Notes: generated by a model not told the origin, from the sequence alone. A DNA stretch of 64,000 nucleotides from Acanthosepion esculentum (GCA_964036315.1 OZ038495.1:28794682-28858681), one strand, 5' to 3'. Positions 11,216 through 23,175 are shown, counted from the stretch's first letter. Numbers and translations: made by a program.

Positions 11216-12279
11216 ACGGGCAGTATTAAGAATATACAAGTTAACATATAAGGTTGCGAGGAATGGCGTGAGATACATGGTCGAGTTTAGAGAGGGAAGG
11301 GAGAATTCTAAAATTTATTTTTATATTTCTTTATAATACTTAATATTGAGGAAGGAGGGGGTAAGGATCAGACATTGACCTATTTAATCGGAAAAAGAGA
11401 AGAAAGATGTAGTTAGGGTTTTCGGAGGAAGAAGAGGGGTGGTACAGCTTTAGCAAATTAGATAAAAACAGATTTTAACGTTTGATAGTAATTTAAATGT
11501 TTAAAAATCTCCACGAAGAAATTAATTGAATGCTTGTTAGCAATTTAAATACTCATATTCTCTACAAATAAATTAGGGATTTAATATGAGTTGAATACTA
11601 TATTGATAAACAACAATAATAAAAAAATATAAACGTTTACTAAAAATAATATTTTAATATTGTGAAAGACTGTTAAGGTAACATCTTTAACAGTTTGAAT
11701 AGAATTCATGATTGTAATTTGTAGCTATTTTAAGATGGGTAATATTTCTTGCTTAAGGTTTAGGTTTCAAATCAAGATGGAGTAGAATTTGAAGGTAATA
11801 GTAAAAAAAATCGTTTTTTCATATACATACCACATACATATTTATGCAAGAATCACATATACATACGTTCATGTACATGTGCAATTACACACATAAACAC
11901 ACACACATGTATCGATATACACCGGCATATATGCGTATTCATATACAAACACCTACACATACATTTACAAATTTCCACACACATTCATATGTATACCTAT
12001 TTATACACACATTCATATTTATACCTATTTAAATTTTTTTCTTAAATTTTACATTTACCGTTAGATTGTGAATTAAGTGTTTAAATTTCAAAAAAATATA
12101 TTTAATTTTAATATTTTTAAAATCGAGAGTAACATATTTTAATTTAAAGCAATTTAAAATGAGATTATCTCCAGATAAGTAAAATTTCCGATCTTACAAT
12201 TCTAATTAGAAATTATTTAAGGAGAAAGTAAGAATAAACGTTAATAAAAGAATTTTATGGCCTTCCATTAGAATTCTCT
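11216..12279. other. AT-rich DNA, nothing recognised
   Basis: Composition is strongly A+T with poly-A/T runs. An ACATAC-rich purine/pyrimidine region lies at 11820-12030. No element or gene is supported. Confidence 0.5.
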
Positions 12280-12640
12280 CTCTCTCTCTATATATATATA
12301 TATAAAGAAAAACCTACACCCATTTATACCTATATATGCATATATATGCATGCCACTATATCCCACACATATATTAACACATATCACATATATGAACTCA
12401 TAAATACTTACATATATACATATACAAGCACATATGCAACCCCATATACATGAATCGATACATATACATATATCTACCTAAAAACTACGAATACACATGT
12501 ACATACATATACATATATATATGTACATATACACTTATACATATGTATATACACATACACATAAATCAACATATCCATATCCAAGTCCATATACACATTT
12601 GTATACATACAATTATGTATCGGCACACATGTGTGCATAC
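12280..12640. repeat. Short (CT)n/(TA)n and degenerate ACATAT-rich low-complexity DNA
   Basis: A CT run at 12277-12289 and TA at 12290-12303 precede ~330 bp of imperfect ATACATAT words. The Tyr/Ile/His-rich frames here are artefacts of composition. Confidence 0.85.
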
Positions 12641-12737
12641 AGTCATCTTCAAATCTAAAAATAAGACAATATTTACCATAGTATACAGTTTTTTTTAATG
12701 TATTGAGTTAAGTTGAGATTATTTCTATGTCCACATT

Positions 12738-12787
<50 letters not shown>
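12738..12787. repeat. (TA)n microsatellite
   Basis: A pure TA tract of about 50 bp. Confidence 0.97.
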
Positions 12788-12788
<1 letters not shown>

Positions 12789-12881
12789 GCACTAGTTTTG
12801 TTATCGGTTTGATATTTTTCAAGATCTTAATGTCTGTGTACAAACCTATAGGCATAACTGTTTTTTCTTATTGTTACCGAG

Positions 12882-13771
12882 TTATTATTTGTATATTTAA
12901 CTCATCATGACATTGGCGCAAAAATCTGAAACACATATATCAATCAGTTTTCTAATAGATTCATTATCTCAACTATTTATTTACAGAAACCTTTATTATT
13001 TGTATATTTAACTCATCATGACATTGGCGCAAAAATCTGAAACACATATATCAATCAGTTTTCTAATAGATTCATTATCTCAACTATTTATTTACAGAAA
13101 CCTTTATTATTTGTATATTTAACTCATCATGACATTGGCGCAAAAATCTGAAACACATATATCAATCAGTTTTCTAATAGATTCATTATCTCAACTATTT
13201 ATTTACAGAAACCTTTATTATTTGTATATTTAACTCATCATGACATTGGCGCAAAAATCTGAAACACATATATCAATCAGTTTTCTAATAGATTCATTAT
13301 CTCAACTATTTATTTACAGAAACCTTTATTATTTGTATATTTAACTCATCATGACATTGGCGCAAAAATCTGAAACACATATATCAATCAGTTTTCTAAT
13401 AGATTCATTATCTCAACTATTTATTTACAGAAACCTTTATTATTTGTATATTTAACTCATCATGACATTGGCGCAAAAATCTGAAACACATATATCAATC
13501 AGTTTTCTAATAGATTCATTATCTCAACTATTTATTTACAGAAACCTTTATTATTTGTATATTTAACTCATCATGACATTGGCGCAAAAATCTGAAACAC
13601 ATATATCAATCAGTTTTCTAATAGATTCATTATCTCAACTATTTATTTACAGAAACCTTTATTATTTGTATATTTAACTCATCATGACATTGGCGCAAAA
13701 ATCTGAAACACATATATCAATCAGTTTTCTAATAGATTCATTATCTCATCTGTTTATTTACAGAAAACTTT
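12882..13771. repeat. Homogeneous 111-bp tandem array, eight copies
   Basis: The unit starts TTATTATTTGTATATTTAAC, contains 'GACATTGGCGCAAAAATC' and ends 'CTATTTATTTACAGAAACCT'. Copies start near 12882, 12993 and 13104 and continue every 111 bp. I see no differences between units until the last, which has TCTCATCTGTTT and AAAACTTT. Such identity indicates recent expansion or ongoing homogenisation, unlike the diverged array at 3.4-3.9 kb. Confidence 0.95.
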
Positions 13772-13849
13772 ATCAGTATCCCGTTTCTTTATTTTAATGA
13801 TAATGTCATAAAGATTTTGAAGCAATTTTCGCAGTTCTATCTATTTACC

Positions 13850-13871
13850 TCTCTCTCTCTCACACACTCTC

Positions 13872-13951
<80 letters not shown>
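13850..13951. repeat. Compound microsatellite (CT)n-(CA)n-(TA)n
   Basis: A short CT run, about 40 bp of CA, then TA to 13951. Confidence 0.97.
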
Positions 13952-13954
<3 letters not shown>

Positions 13955-14440
13955 GCGATGCCATATGAATTGTCTCTGAAAGTGAAGCTTCCTCCTTGAT
14001 TATGGCGGCTCATTATACTAGTGACGTATATTAATGAAGTGACTGTATCGATTAAACCTTCCCATCAAGCATAATTTTTGTAGGTATTCTTATAGATTTC
14101 AGATAGCAGCAGAGACGCATACAGAGTTGCACCCATTGTCATTGGTTGATGTTTGCTGTACGTTTGCATAGACGAAACTGTAAATATGAGTAGAGATATG
14201 CAGTGGATAATGTGTTTTAGCAATATGCAACCGCGATGTGTATGACAAGTCCCATTCTGTGGGGCCATCTACAGCTGTAATCAAAGGAAATGTAGATTCT
14301 GGAAATCGCTAATGAAAATGAATCACCAAAGGAAAAATGAATCCTCACTAGGTTGAAACATGGCGCTTTGTACCTGAAAGTTGCTCTATTCAAAAATCTT
14401 TTTTTTTTCAAGTAAAACTACAGGAGCGGAACAGAAAAGC
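13952..14440. other. Unassigned
   Basis: The overlapping 61-67 residue minus-strand frames in this stretch share no motif with any family I know. Nothing else is seen. Confidence 0.4.
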
Positions 14441-14449
14441 TATTTACGA

Positions 14450-15800
14450 GTGTCGTTCAAAAAAGTGTAAGCCTCGCCCAGAAAGAAGGGACATAACTAA
14501 ACATTCTTTGTTATTGTAATACGCTATCACTTCTTATAAAAATAAAAGAACTAATTCAGATTTCTGTCTTAATTTCCTCTGCAAACGAAGCCCATACAAA
14601 TTTTACAGTTGTGCGACATGATCTAAAACTGGACAAAACAGGGGTACGAGTGTTAAGTAATAATTTAGCAGGCTATTAATTTTTGGAGAAAGCGTATCTC
14701 TGCTCATACTTCCTACGGATCAGATACAAGACAAAATAAGGGATTAGCTGGACTAGCGTGGGAATGATAGAGAAATGTTTTTAAGTGAGTTGTTTCAGAA
14801 GCGTCAAGCAATGTAGACGTGTTCTCTTTCGTGTCTAAAACGCATCCGCAGTCGAAAGAGAACGATCCCAGTGGATAAATAGAAGAGTAATAAAGGACCT
14901 TCAAAAGTAATGTATAACACCCAAGAAAATCTGTCAGGATATGGTACAGAAATCTGCTGAAGAGACCCCTTCCTATTCAATTCTGGGCTGCTGAATTCAA
15001 GCAGGAGAGAGAGAGACAGCACAGAACATGACACTCTGTCAAGTCGTCCAAAAACCATAACCACTGATGAATAAGTTGATAGCATTCACCGTATGGTTTG
15101 GGATGAAAAACGTCTTATTGTCCATTAGATAGAAAAGTCCATAAGCATTAGTTCTGGTTCCGTCCATTCTGTTTTGGGGATGAGCATTCTGCAAATGGAT
15201 CGCAAGAATGCTGATATTAGAGCAGAACCTGAAAAGTTTGACATTTCCATTTCCTTGTGATTTCGCCTCTAAGTTGACCCCAAGAATTCCTACCGCAGAT
15301 TAGTAACTCAAGACGAAACCTGGGTTGATTATTTCGAAATTAAATCAATGATTCAAAACAAACTGTGCAAACACTCTAGTTCTCCATGTACGGATATGTT
15401 CAAGCAGGAAGCGACTTTTGACAAGATGACGGCTTCTGGTTTGGGGGAATCTAGAGGCGTAATCATATAGACTACCCGGAATAAGGAAAAACTGTTAATG
15501 GACAGTACTATGCATCAAAAGTAAGATAACGAAAGGAAGAAATCAAGTCGAAACGCAGAGGGAAGCTGAGGGCAGTTATGCTCTTGATCCAGGTTAACGC
15601 GTCCGTTTACACGGTTCAGATCGGATTTGAATTGCTACCCCATCGCCCGTGCCTACCAGACTTAGCATCATCTGATTTTCTTGTTTTGTAAACTCAAAAT
15701 AAAATCTAGTGTTCTAATGATACTGTTTCATTGTTGAAACCTGTCAAAATAAACGTTTTTACAAATTTATATAATAAATGCGAATGTCACTGTGTCAAAT
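14450..15800 (+). pseudogene. Mariner-family transposase remnant
   Basis: Frame-shifting conceptual translation gives mariner landmarks in order. The N-terminal part has 'ITPKKICQDMVQKSAEETPS' (14930); then 'SSRPKT' and 'TDEQVDSIHRMVWDEKRL' (15060-15110) and 'SISISSGSVHSVLGMS' (15140). The first catalytic block 'LVTQDETWVDYFE' is at 15305-15340. 'GKTVNGQYYASK' and 'RRGKLRAVMLL' follow, and the last block is 'PHRPCLPDLASSDF' (15635). The second catalytic Asp lies in 'IQVNAS' where relatives have QDNAP, so it is lost. Many stops make it inactive. Terminal repeats are not clear, though 'GTCGTTCAAAAAAGTGTAAG' at 14453 could be a decayed left end. Confidence 0.85.
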
Positions 15801-15888
15801 TTGAGTTCTTGTGTAGCTTATTGACGCCTATCGCATCTACTCCTCTATACCTATTGTGATGAAGTCTCAATCAAGAGCACTCCACAGA

Positions 15889-15932
15889 AGCTAGCTTAAA
15901 TACCGCCCCATATGGCGGCTTTTAAGCTAGCT
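15889..15932. repeat. Short hairpin, 19-bp arms
   Basis: AGCTAGCTTAAATACCGCC and GGCGGCTTTTAAGCTAGCT flank a CCATAT loop and pair with one mismatch. It could be a small palindromic element or a terminator-like hairpin. No function is implied. Confidence 0.7.
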
Positions 15933-15992
15933 CTCATACATATTTACCATTGCGTTGGATTCTCATGCAAATTTAAATAAAAAAATATGACC

Positions 15993-16034
15993 CACACACG
16001 CACACATGCGCGAGCGCGCACACATACACACATA

Positions 16035-16100
<66 letters not shown>
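15993..16100. repeat. (CA/CG)n then (TA)n
   Basis: Alternating CACACGCGCAC-type sequence at 15993-16032, then a TA tract to 16100. Confidence 0.95.
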
Positions 16101-16105
<5 letters not shown>

Positions 16106-16239
16106 TAGTTATTGCCGAACATGTATAAAATGAAATTTAGAAAAGAAATCATATATTATTAATAAAAAAATATTCCACTAGAAGGGCTTTCCCGCCGTGT
16201 CATAAGGATGTTCTGCCTGCCCATCAGCAAGGTTTAGTT

Positions 16240-16745
16240 GTATATCAGTATAAATGTCGACTTGAGATCGACTAATGTGGACAAGACTATCCAGTGTTTA
16301 GAGGTTAGGATCGCGCAGCATGTTCCGGGCCGGACCAGGTGCGTAGACAGTAGCCTGTAACATCCGGGTGTTAAGAGATTTATGATTCCGCGAACATTTA
16401 TTAAAATCTGTTGCAGGTGGGGCGGAGTATTCTCCTGAGTTTCAGGGCACGGACCAGACTCTACTTAGGCATCTTGGAGTCTGTTATAATTAATATACAA
16501 CGTCCTGCTCTGCGTAGGCAGAGATTTTTAAAGCATAAGTTGGCCTTATTCAGGGAGCCAGTCTTTAAATCAATGCCTAAGTAGGAATAGGGTTCTTTTT
16601 TTTTCCTCACTACTCTTGGTATTTTTTCTTAACATCAGTCGTTGAAAATAATTTTTCTTTTCAACTTCTTGGTTTTATTTTGCTGCCGATTTTATTTATT
16701 CTGAAGATGTGTCGGCCGAAAGGTACCTAACATTTTAATCGCTGT
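16240..16745 (+). pseudogene. PLE GIY-YIG endonuclease remnant with 3' UTR
   Basis: A plus-strand translation with stops gives 'RIAQHVPGRTRC', 'RFMIPRTFIK', 'CRWGGVFS' and 'YLGILESVIINIQRPALRRQ', the order seen in Penelope-type GIY-YIG domains, including the catalytic Glu region (ILESxxI). The aromatic G-Y-Y-G half is not recognisable. Downstream 3' UTR contains CUGAAGA (16701-16707), GAA (16718-16720) and a palindromic AGGUACCU (16721-16728), reminiscent of a hammerhead but with poor stems I and II. AATAAAATAAG at 16772 precedes (TA)n. Confidence 0.6.
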
Positions 16746-16800
16746 GATTCTTTTGTATCCTGTTTTATTAATAAAATAAGATCCCTTTTCTAAACATTAT

Positions 16801-16802
<2 letters not shown>

Positions 16803-16865
<63 letters not shown>

Positions 16866-17023
16866 AGTAATGAAAATCTTGGTAATCCATATGGATAATC
16901 CCATGGAGGATGAAATCCTTAGAGCTCAATGTTAAGTCAGAGCGAATAATTTAATTTAAATAAAAACAGTCCACTTTAAGGCTGCATTAATGGAGCCTTA
17001 CAGTGGTCTGCTTATATTTAAGC

Positions 17024-17087
<64 letters not shown>
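16803..17087. repeat. Two (TA)n tracts flanking a small inverted repeat
   Basis: TA tracts lie at 16803-16865 and 17026-17087. Between them, 16953-17022 contains inverted sequence: CAGTCCACTTTAAGGCT against AGCCTTACAGTGGTCTG. The same words occur beside the TA tract at 11083. This repeats the pattern of foldback between TA tracts on a small scale. Confidence 0.8.
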
Positions 17088-17088
<1 letters not shown>

Positions 17089-17535
17089 CTGATGAAATCC
17101 CAGCTGCCCTGGGATGGACATGTTTCCAGGATAGAGAATCATCGCCTGTCTAATATTGTACAGGGAGCTCTCTACTGGCTATCGCGGCACCAAAGAAGCG
17201 ATTCAAAGATTGCCTGAAAAAATCCTTTGTTGTCTGTCACATTAACCATTGCCAATGGTCAAACCTAGCTGAGAACCTTGACGCCTGGCTTCTCACCACT
17301 AACCACGCTGTCTCCTTCTTTGAAAATAACTGCAGGGCCGCTCTCAGGGACACGAGGCAGAGAAGGCAGTACCGTAATTCTATGCCATGTAGCTAAGGCC
17401 AAACTTTCGACCGTGTATGCTTGTCCCGCATTGGGTTTATCAGCCACAAACGTGCTTACAAGCGATGCGTACAGAGTCCCTCGTGATCTTCGTTTTGCGA
17501 AGCCAAGCCATGATGATGATGGTAAAGTGTAAACC
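17088..17535 (+). pseudogene. LINE C-terminal region, decayed
   Basis: The plus strand encodes, with frameshifts, 'LPWDGHVSRIENHRLSN', 'YRGTKKRFKDCLKKSF', 'QWSNLAENLDAW', 'FFENNCRAALRDTRQRRQYR' and 'PHWVYQPQT'. This is the block order found after the RT in many invertebrate LINEs (W-x-GH...R, GxxKxRFKD, zinc-knuckle-like tail). The ~90-residue frames on both strands at 17265-17537 are fragments of it and its antisense. The left end abuts (TA)n. Confidence 0.75.
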
Positions 17536-17539
17536 ATTA

Positions 17540-18355
17540 TATTCGTACCTAACTGACTTATATATGAGTCAATACTATTTTGTCCAAGTGTTTGCTTTTT
17601 TGCTTCTAATATTCAGTGGATTAAAAAAATGTAAGCTTAATTTCCACAGACATTGTTCATGTTACCGATTTTATGGGCTGATTATTTTCAAAAGGATCTA
17701 GTAACTATGCCATAGGAAGCTGCTAGCCGTCATACAGTCTTCCAAAACTTACGTCCGTCGGTTTATCGGAGTTAGCTCCTGCTCAGTTCCTTAATCCTTC
17801 AACAGGGGTCTCTCTCCCCTGGCTATAAATACTGGCTGGGCCTTCTCTCTCGCTCTCTTTTTCGACTCAGGCCTTGGGCCACTACCTCTCACGGAGACGA
17901 GGTAAAATCGTTCTTTTTCCACTTACACCAATATGTGACCTCTCACAGATACAGCGTTTCCCAAATTTTGGGAACGCGCTAAGAACAATACACGTACGTA
18001 CGAACACTCAACACACACATAACTTCTCCATACAAACACTATGTAATTTTTCATGTCTTTGTGTATTAATATATATTTGTTTACCCATGTATATCGGTCT
18101 TGTTTGTTTTCTTTGTCTTCTTTGGACTTAATCAAAGTCCGACATTCGCATGTAGCTGGACCGGCCAGCAGGAAAGTTTAACCTTCTGATATCTCTTCAC
18201 ATCATCACCTCCACGGTCCGGTACAGGTTTATGTTTAACTGCAATCAGTCCTGGGCACAGACTGAGATTTGAATTATAAGCAATGGAATGAAATAGAGGC
18301 TTCGTAACTATCAACGCACATCAAACATCCTACTACATTTTTCTATACCTGCCTA
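17540..18355. other. Unassigned
   Basis: No family signature is seen. Frames of 85-94 residues on the plus strand are Cys/Phe/Leu-rich and look random. Confidence 0.45.
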
Positions 18356-18446
18356 TATGTGCGCATGCGCACGCGCGCACACACACACGAAAGCACACAC
18401 AAATACACACACACGCGCGCGCGCTAACGCGCACGCATGCACACAT
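18356..18446. repeat. Alternating purine-pyrimidine tract (GC/CA-rich)
   Basis: About 90 bp of TGCGCATGCGCACGCGCGC, CACACA and CGCGCGCGC words, with few breaks in the R-Y alternation. Such sequence can adopt Z-DNA under negative supercoiling. It is a GC-rich island in AT-rich surroundings. Confidence 0.85.
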
Positions 18447-20035
18447 GTGTTTGGAGGCTTTCGTTTCTATGTATTCATGTCGAGATTGAGTTAATCGAGA
18501 ATATTTGCATCTTACATTTCCCGTTTGAATTTCCTTCTCCTTGAGTATTTTTATGTAACGAAGCTATTTTCTAATTTTATTTAGATCGATCGTTGTTGCA
18601 AGATATTGAATTAATTGATTAGCTTTCTCAATCGATGTCCCTAGAGGACTTCAGAAATTAAGAAACTATATTTAAAATTGGCGGTTTTCATAGGCAATTT
18701 TTTTTTTAACAAAGGTTAACAGAAAAACAAACTTCTACTATAGACCATAAAGCAAAAAAGAAATATCGATCACAAAAGACTAAATTTAAAAATCGATACA
18801 TTTCGAAGCAGGTTGATCAGCTCTAATTTTTTGATTATATAAAAATGTAATACTTTCTCGACCAATCAAATTTCATTTCAGTCATACAATGTGATACTTC
18901 TTCTTGCAGTATCCATATTAATGTTATTTTTTAATTAATTCCTTCTAAGGATAGATGAATTGAGTTAACTGGGAATTGATTAGCTTCATTGATGTTGGAT
19001 TATTTTGGTAACTCGTTGGCATAATCCGATTGAAGAGAAATGATAGCAAAAATAAAATCAATTAGGTTATTTAAAACTTCAAAATGCACAAAAGATCTTA
19101 CGATCAAACTAGTGATTAGTTATTATTCCATCTTGCAGAAAAGTATTTAAAGCAAAATTTGAACATTTCCCAATGCTAGAATCTATAATTATAAAAAGCT
19201 AAAATCATCTTTCAATTATCCAGAAATACTTCCGATATTTTTCTGGGAAAATTTTAACTTACCTACCTAATTTCCTAGTATATTAGTCCTAGTAGCGTTG
19301 AATAGTGCTGGTTACATACTATTTTATAGTTTTTAATGTATATTTTATTAATCCTTAAGCGAAAATAAAATACGATCCAATAGTTGAATTATTTGACAGC
19401 TCGATATGAGTTCGAAATTCAAATGTATTGTTTCGAATCAATATTATCAACATGGTACAATAAACAAACATGGGGTATATTTTCGTCTTGATGTTGCAAA
19501 GAAATAAATATGATTAAATAATCGCAATTTCCTGGCTAAAAATACAATCTTATATACGTTCCACGATTTTTTAATCCTAGATCACTAACCATGGGTATAT
19601 AGTACCCAGCGCAAATTTTCCTATTTTAAATTACAATTTTCAGTACCTGATTTTCTTTTCTAAATAATATGTTTTTCAGTTCCTATTAATGTTAACTCAA
19701 AGTACAAAGTTTGAAATCCCTGCATGTAAAATATTTCAAATAAAGATTTATATTTAATATTTCTTATTTTCAAAATCGGGTATGATATACCTATGGTTAG
19801 TAGCGGTGTAACTTTAATTGGTGGCTAGTGTTCTAGGGTTAACAATGATTGCCTCAAAATGGTCATATGGCAATCTGTAGAATGAAGCAATTTTGCACTT
19901 AATTTGCAAATTATTGATATATTAAATTTCATACTACAGAATAAGATCAATAAATATACAGGTGAATGCCGTATATAGACGCGTATAGTGAGAGTTTTTA
20001 TGCAACAAATAAGGGGTTTCGCACTATCAGTCAGT
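18447..20035. other. AT-rich DNA, nothing recognised
   Basis: There is 1.6 kb with no open frame longer than 60 codons, no tRNA boxes and no terminal repeats. It is a candidate for single-copy intergenic or intronic DNA. Confidence 0.5.
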
Positions 20036-20340
20036 CAGTTATGTGACACGAGTGATACTCGCTTAGGCGATCATGTATCTTTCGATACATGACTGACGAG
20101 GCAGATGTTTTCAAGCAGTAGGTTGCCATTTCTTTCCGCAGTAAACCAGTTGCTATCCAAGACTATAGAACCCGGTCTGTTTTGCTATTTACCCATAGCT
20201 GGGAAGGGAAGAGGTGGATTGATACTTTTCCCAAGGGTATTAGCACGTAAGTGAATATAATAGATTCGAGTGGAATTCGAAATCGGCTCGCCGATTTCTC
20301 AATCCGAGAAGCTACACATTACTCCACCGTGCCTCTGTTG
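20036..20340 (-). mobile_element. SINE-II, near full length
   Basis: On the minus strand the head has an A-box-like GGTGGAGTAATGTGTAGC and a B-box-like TTCGAATTCCACTCGAA, then the body (CACTTACGTGCTAATACCCT, 'AGCTATGGGTAAATAGC', 'GGTTGCTATCC'). It ends in a hairpin-forming tail ATGTATCGAAAGATACATGA. This is a second tRNA-derived family; other copies are at 28.7, 48.1 and 57.7 kb. Confidence 0.88.
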
Positions 20341-20363
20341 TTCGCACTATACACTGGTAATTT

Positions 20364-20915
20364 TTGAAGTGGTTAAAAACCATGCATCTTCGGTGTCTGG
20401 TTGAAGTATATACAGGTACACAGCTTTTATGGAACAGGCCTAAAAGAGAAAAGTCAACATGCAAAATCATCAGATATTTTAATAGACAGTGTTTTACACC
20501 AGTGAGAAAGGTTGCTAGCATAGTTGCTTCAGACTGTAAAATCAAAGTCATATCAGCCTATGCCACAACTAAAGAAGAAAAACTTTCTGTAGTCGATTAA
20601 CTAAGTTTGTGTTGTAGAAAAATAAAAGGAAAACTGTATATGTATGGAGATTTTCGTGTCAGCTCTAGTGTTTTGGAATACCACTATTTCTTTAATGGAA
20701 AGAAGACATCACTCTTTGAAACCGAAGACTCCAACAAAAATGTGTAAATCTTACTATCCATTTCTTACTCGAAACTACCCCATCCTAAATACATGGTTTG
20801 ACCATCTCTAGAAAAAACGAATCAAATAGTATGGCCAAAATGGAGTAACCAAAAAGATTATTTATCCTCCTTAGCTGAAGCATGTGAGATACATCCAGAA
20901 ATATCTAGATAGAAA
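20364..20915 (+). pseudogene. LINE apurinic-like endonuclease fragment
   Basis: The plus strand encodes 'VRKVASIVASDCKIKVISAY' followed by 'YATTKEEKLSVV' and, after a frameshift, 'LYMYGDFRVSSSVLEYHYF' with the GDF box (GDFNA in active enzymes). 'LNTWFDHL' and 'RIKWYGQNGVTKKI' follow, corresponding to the block before the catalytic His. It aligns at DNA level with 31420-32060, so both derive from one LINE family. It is inactive: stops are present and the Asn after GDF is lost. Confidence 0.8.
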
Positions 20916-20924
20916 GAAAATCAG

Positions 20925-21735
20925 GGGTACCACTATTCATAAACTGGCATATGACCGTGTATGGATTCTCGCGTCGTGAGCCAACGCATGAGTATTCTAT
21001 CGAGACATTACCGATGAGCCTTTTCATGTCCAATTTTAGAGCCGCATTCTCAATTGAAGATGCTGCATTGACAAAGTGAGTTCTGAGTGCTACTGTTAGT
21101 CTTCCCTTTGCCACTTTTCTCATTGAGGAGTCTGGTACGCCTTTTCCCAAATGCATCAATGCCCTCTTTGCAAGTTCTCCTCAAGGTTGCATGGTCTTCG
21201 ATAGTACGGGCTTGGGTCTTACTTTCCAAGCTCTCAAGGCTGATGCCATATCTCTTAAGATTGTATTTAACAGTATCCTTGTACCTCAGTTTCAGTCTAC
21301 CTAGTGGTCTGTTTACGTGCTCTAATTCCCTGAAGAAGATTGCTTCGGAAATACTTGAGTCTTCCATCCGACATACATGTCCCACCCGAAGAAGATGTGC
21401 CTTGATTATCTGGCTTTCTATGCTAGGCACAACACATCGTTCTAGGATCTCGACAATGGAGACTTTATCCTGCGATTTAATCATGCAGATGGATCGCAGG
21501 CAGCGCTGCGGGAACTGCTCGAGAATATTAATATGGCGACGATAGACTGTCCAGTTCGCAACCGTGCAAAAGCGTGTTGAGAACCATAGCCTTGAATACA
21601 TTGTGTTTGGTTTTCAGTCTAATACTATGTTCATCCCATAGCCTGCGTCTAAGCTTTCCAACGGAACTGCATGCTCTCGCAATGCGCTCAGTGGCCTCGT
21701 CATCTATATGACTATAGAATACCGGTGTATATAGT
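20925..21735 (-). pseudogene. LINE post-RT domain, best-preserved copy
   Basis: From 21735 downward the minus strand reads 'FYSHIDDEATERIARACSSV', 'GKLRRRLWDEHSIRLKTKHN', 'AMVLNTLLHGCE', then after a frameshift near 21545 the long frame 21050-21601: 'TVYRRHINILEQFPQRCLRS', 'KSQDKVSIVEILERC', 'HLLRVGHVCRMEDSSISEAI', 'GRLKLRYKDTVKYNLKR'. This is the thumb and C-terminal part of a non-LTR retrotransposon ORF2. It lies tail to tail with the endonuclease fragment on its left, so the two are separate insertions or a rearrangement. The 152-residue plus-strand frame at 21087-21545 is its antisense. Confidence 0.85.
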
Positions 21736-21739
21736 GTCT

Positions 21740-22540
21740 GTTAAAAATCCTTTTTTCGATGGGAATATAATTAGTGTTAAATATCTTTAAAGAATCTTAA
21801 TCCATACTTAATTAAATTTTAATGGTTTGTTCATTGAAGAAAGAAAACAAAAAGCGGGCTTTATTATTTCACAAGAAATAATTATTCTTATGTTTACAGC
21901 CACACTGTCAAGCGTGTTTAGCATTTTTTTATTTACAGAGCGTTGCAAAAAATATAATAAAATCTGCAGAATACAGACAGAAATCAAAGAAGAACCATGA
22001 CTCGAAAAGGCAAAAAAAAAATGATAGACGGACACCAAATGAAAAAGCATACAAAAAAAAGAAACAAGACCGAATTTAACAACGTTAAGCAGGTTGAAAA
22101 AGAATGATCACAAATGCTAAAAGTAGTAAATATCGCATACGAAATAAAACTGATATTGTTATGTTGACATCTACACAAAGGAAAAAACACTTTTTGATTA
22201 TCCTGAAATGAATACCCAGAGAGAATTACGATTCAAGAGAAATGACAGAGTAGTGGAACTATAACACATGCAACAAAATGGCGTTGGCATATACCAACGG
22301 CAGTTTTCGAAAAAATAGAATCAAACCCAGTACAACTTTGTAATCTAGACATTTCATCTGCTCAAAATAAATTTTTAATAAATAAAGAAAAAACTGTTAG
22401 CTTATGGACATAGCTTTTAGAAAATAGCTTAGACTGGAGAGAGAATAAACAAGAAGTAGGAGGACCTCGTCGGAAAACTGAAGAAGTTGTAAAATATGAA
22501 AATCAGAATCATGAACACGTTTAGAATCATCTCGAAAATA
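21740..22540. other. A-rich unassigned DNA
   Basis: The plus strand is A-rich with no recognisable frame. Its right part may be decayed upstream sequence of the LINE-B copy that follows. Confidence 0.4.
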
Positions 22541-22544
22541 GTAG

Positions 22545-23175
22545 AAATTATGGCAACGGAGCCTTTACAAGGAGATCCCTGCATCCCATTAGAATGTCTG
22601 AAGACCAACTTCTCGAGAGCTCCTCTCTGCGGCTGCTCGGTCTCAAGCTGTCCGCTGATCTGAGATGGAACAAATACATTGAGTCAGTTACATCATCCAC
22701 CGCAAGGAAAGTTGGTTCTCTGTGCCGAGCCAGGAAATCTTTCTCCCCGGAAACGATCCTCTTTCGCTTGTCCCTAGGCCTCGTGAATTTAAACGTCCTA
22801 CGAGGCTGGCATCCCGTTCCCACACCTACACCATTGAAACTGTTAGATGTAGACGTCTCTTCTACTTCAATAGCTTCATGTCTCGCACATCTCGCCTATG
22901 GAAACTCCCTTCCCTATTACTGTTTCCCTGACAAATACAATCTCCAACGGTTTAAATGTAGCGTCAATCGACATCTCCAGTTGCCTTGATCTATCCACTT
23001 CCCTTCTCCACATCCTTTCACCTTTCATTCCTATCTGCTCTCGCTCCAAATCTTCTGTAACCCCTTGCCTTGATCGACCCACTGTCTTTCTCTTTCTCCA
23101 CATCCTCTCCTTTACCACTCCTATCTGCTCTTCCTCCAACCCTTCTATAACCCCTTGCGCGATAGTGGCCTCCAG
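22545..23175 (+). pseudogene. LINE-B C-terminal end with 3' UTR, internal deletion
   Basis: The plus-strand frame 'SLRLLGLKLSADLRWNKYIE', 'ARKVGSLCRARKSFSPETI' belongs to a Jockey/CR1-like LINE. A deletion and frameshift then join it to 'EFKRPTRLASRSHTYTIETV', 'RRLFYFNSFMSRTSRLW' and the terminal 'FPDKYNLQRFKCSVNRHL'. The middle of the domain (about 80 residues in relatives) is missing. The 3' UTR (22990-23175) is pyrimidine-rich with a partial ~100-bp duplication (CTTCTCCACATCCT...CTCCACATCCTCTC). Three other copies are on the minus strand. Confidence 0.85.

Noticed and set aside
17089..17119. CTGATGA followed by a perfect ATCCCAG/CTGGGAT hairpin beside a (TA)n tract, as a hammerhead
   Set aside because: The hairpin is followed by GGAC, with no GAA, so G12-A13-A14 are absent. 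The sequence also reads as LINE coding sequence ('LPWDGHV').
21087..21545. 152-residue ORF on the plus strand
   Set aside because: It is antisense to the LINE C-terminal frame at 21050-21601, which has clear family motifs.
20364..21735. A single LINE with endonuclease and C-terminal parts and a 5' inversion
   Set aside because: Twin priming in LINEs inverts the 5' part at the far end from the tail. Here the pieces are tail to tail with the endonuclease on the wrong side, so two insertions are simpler.
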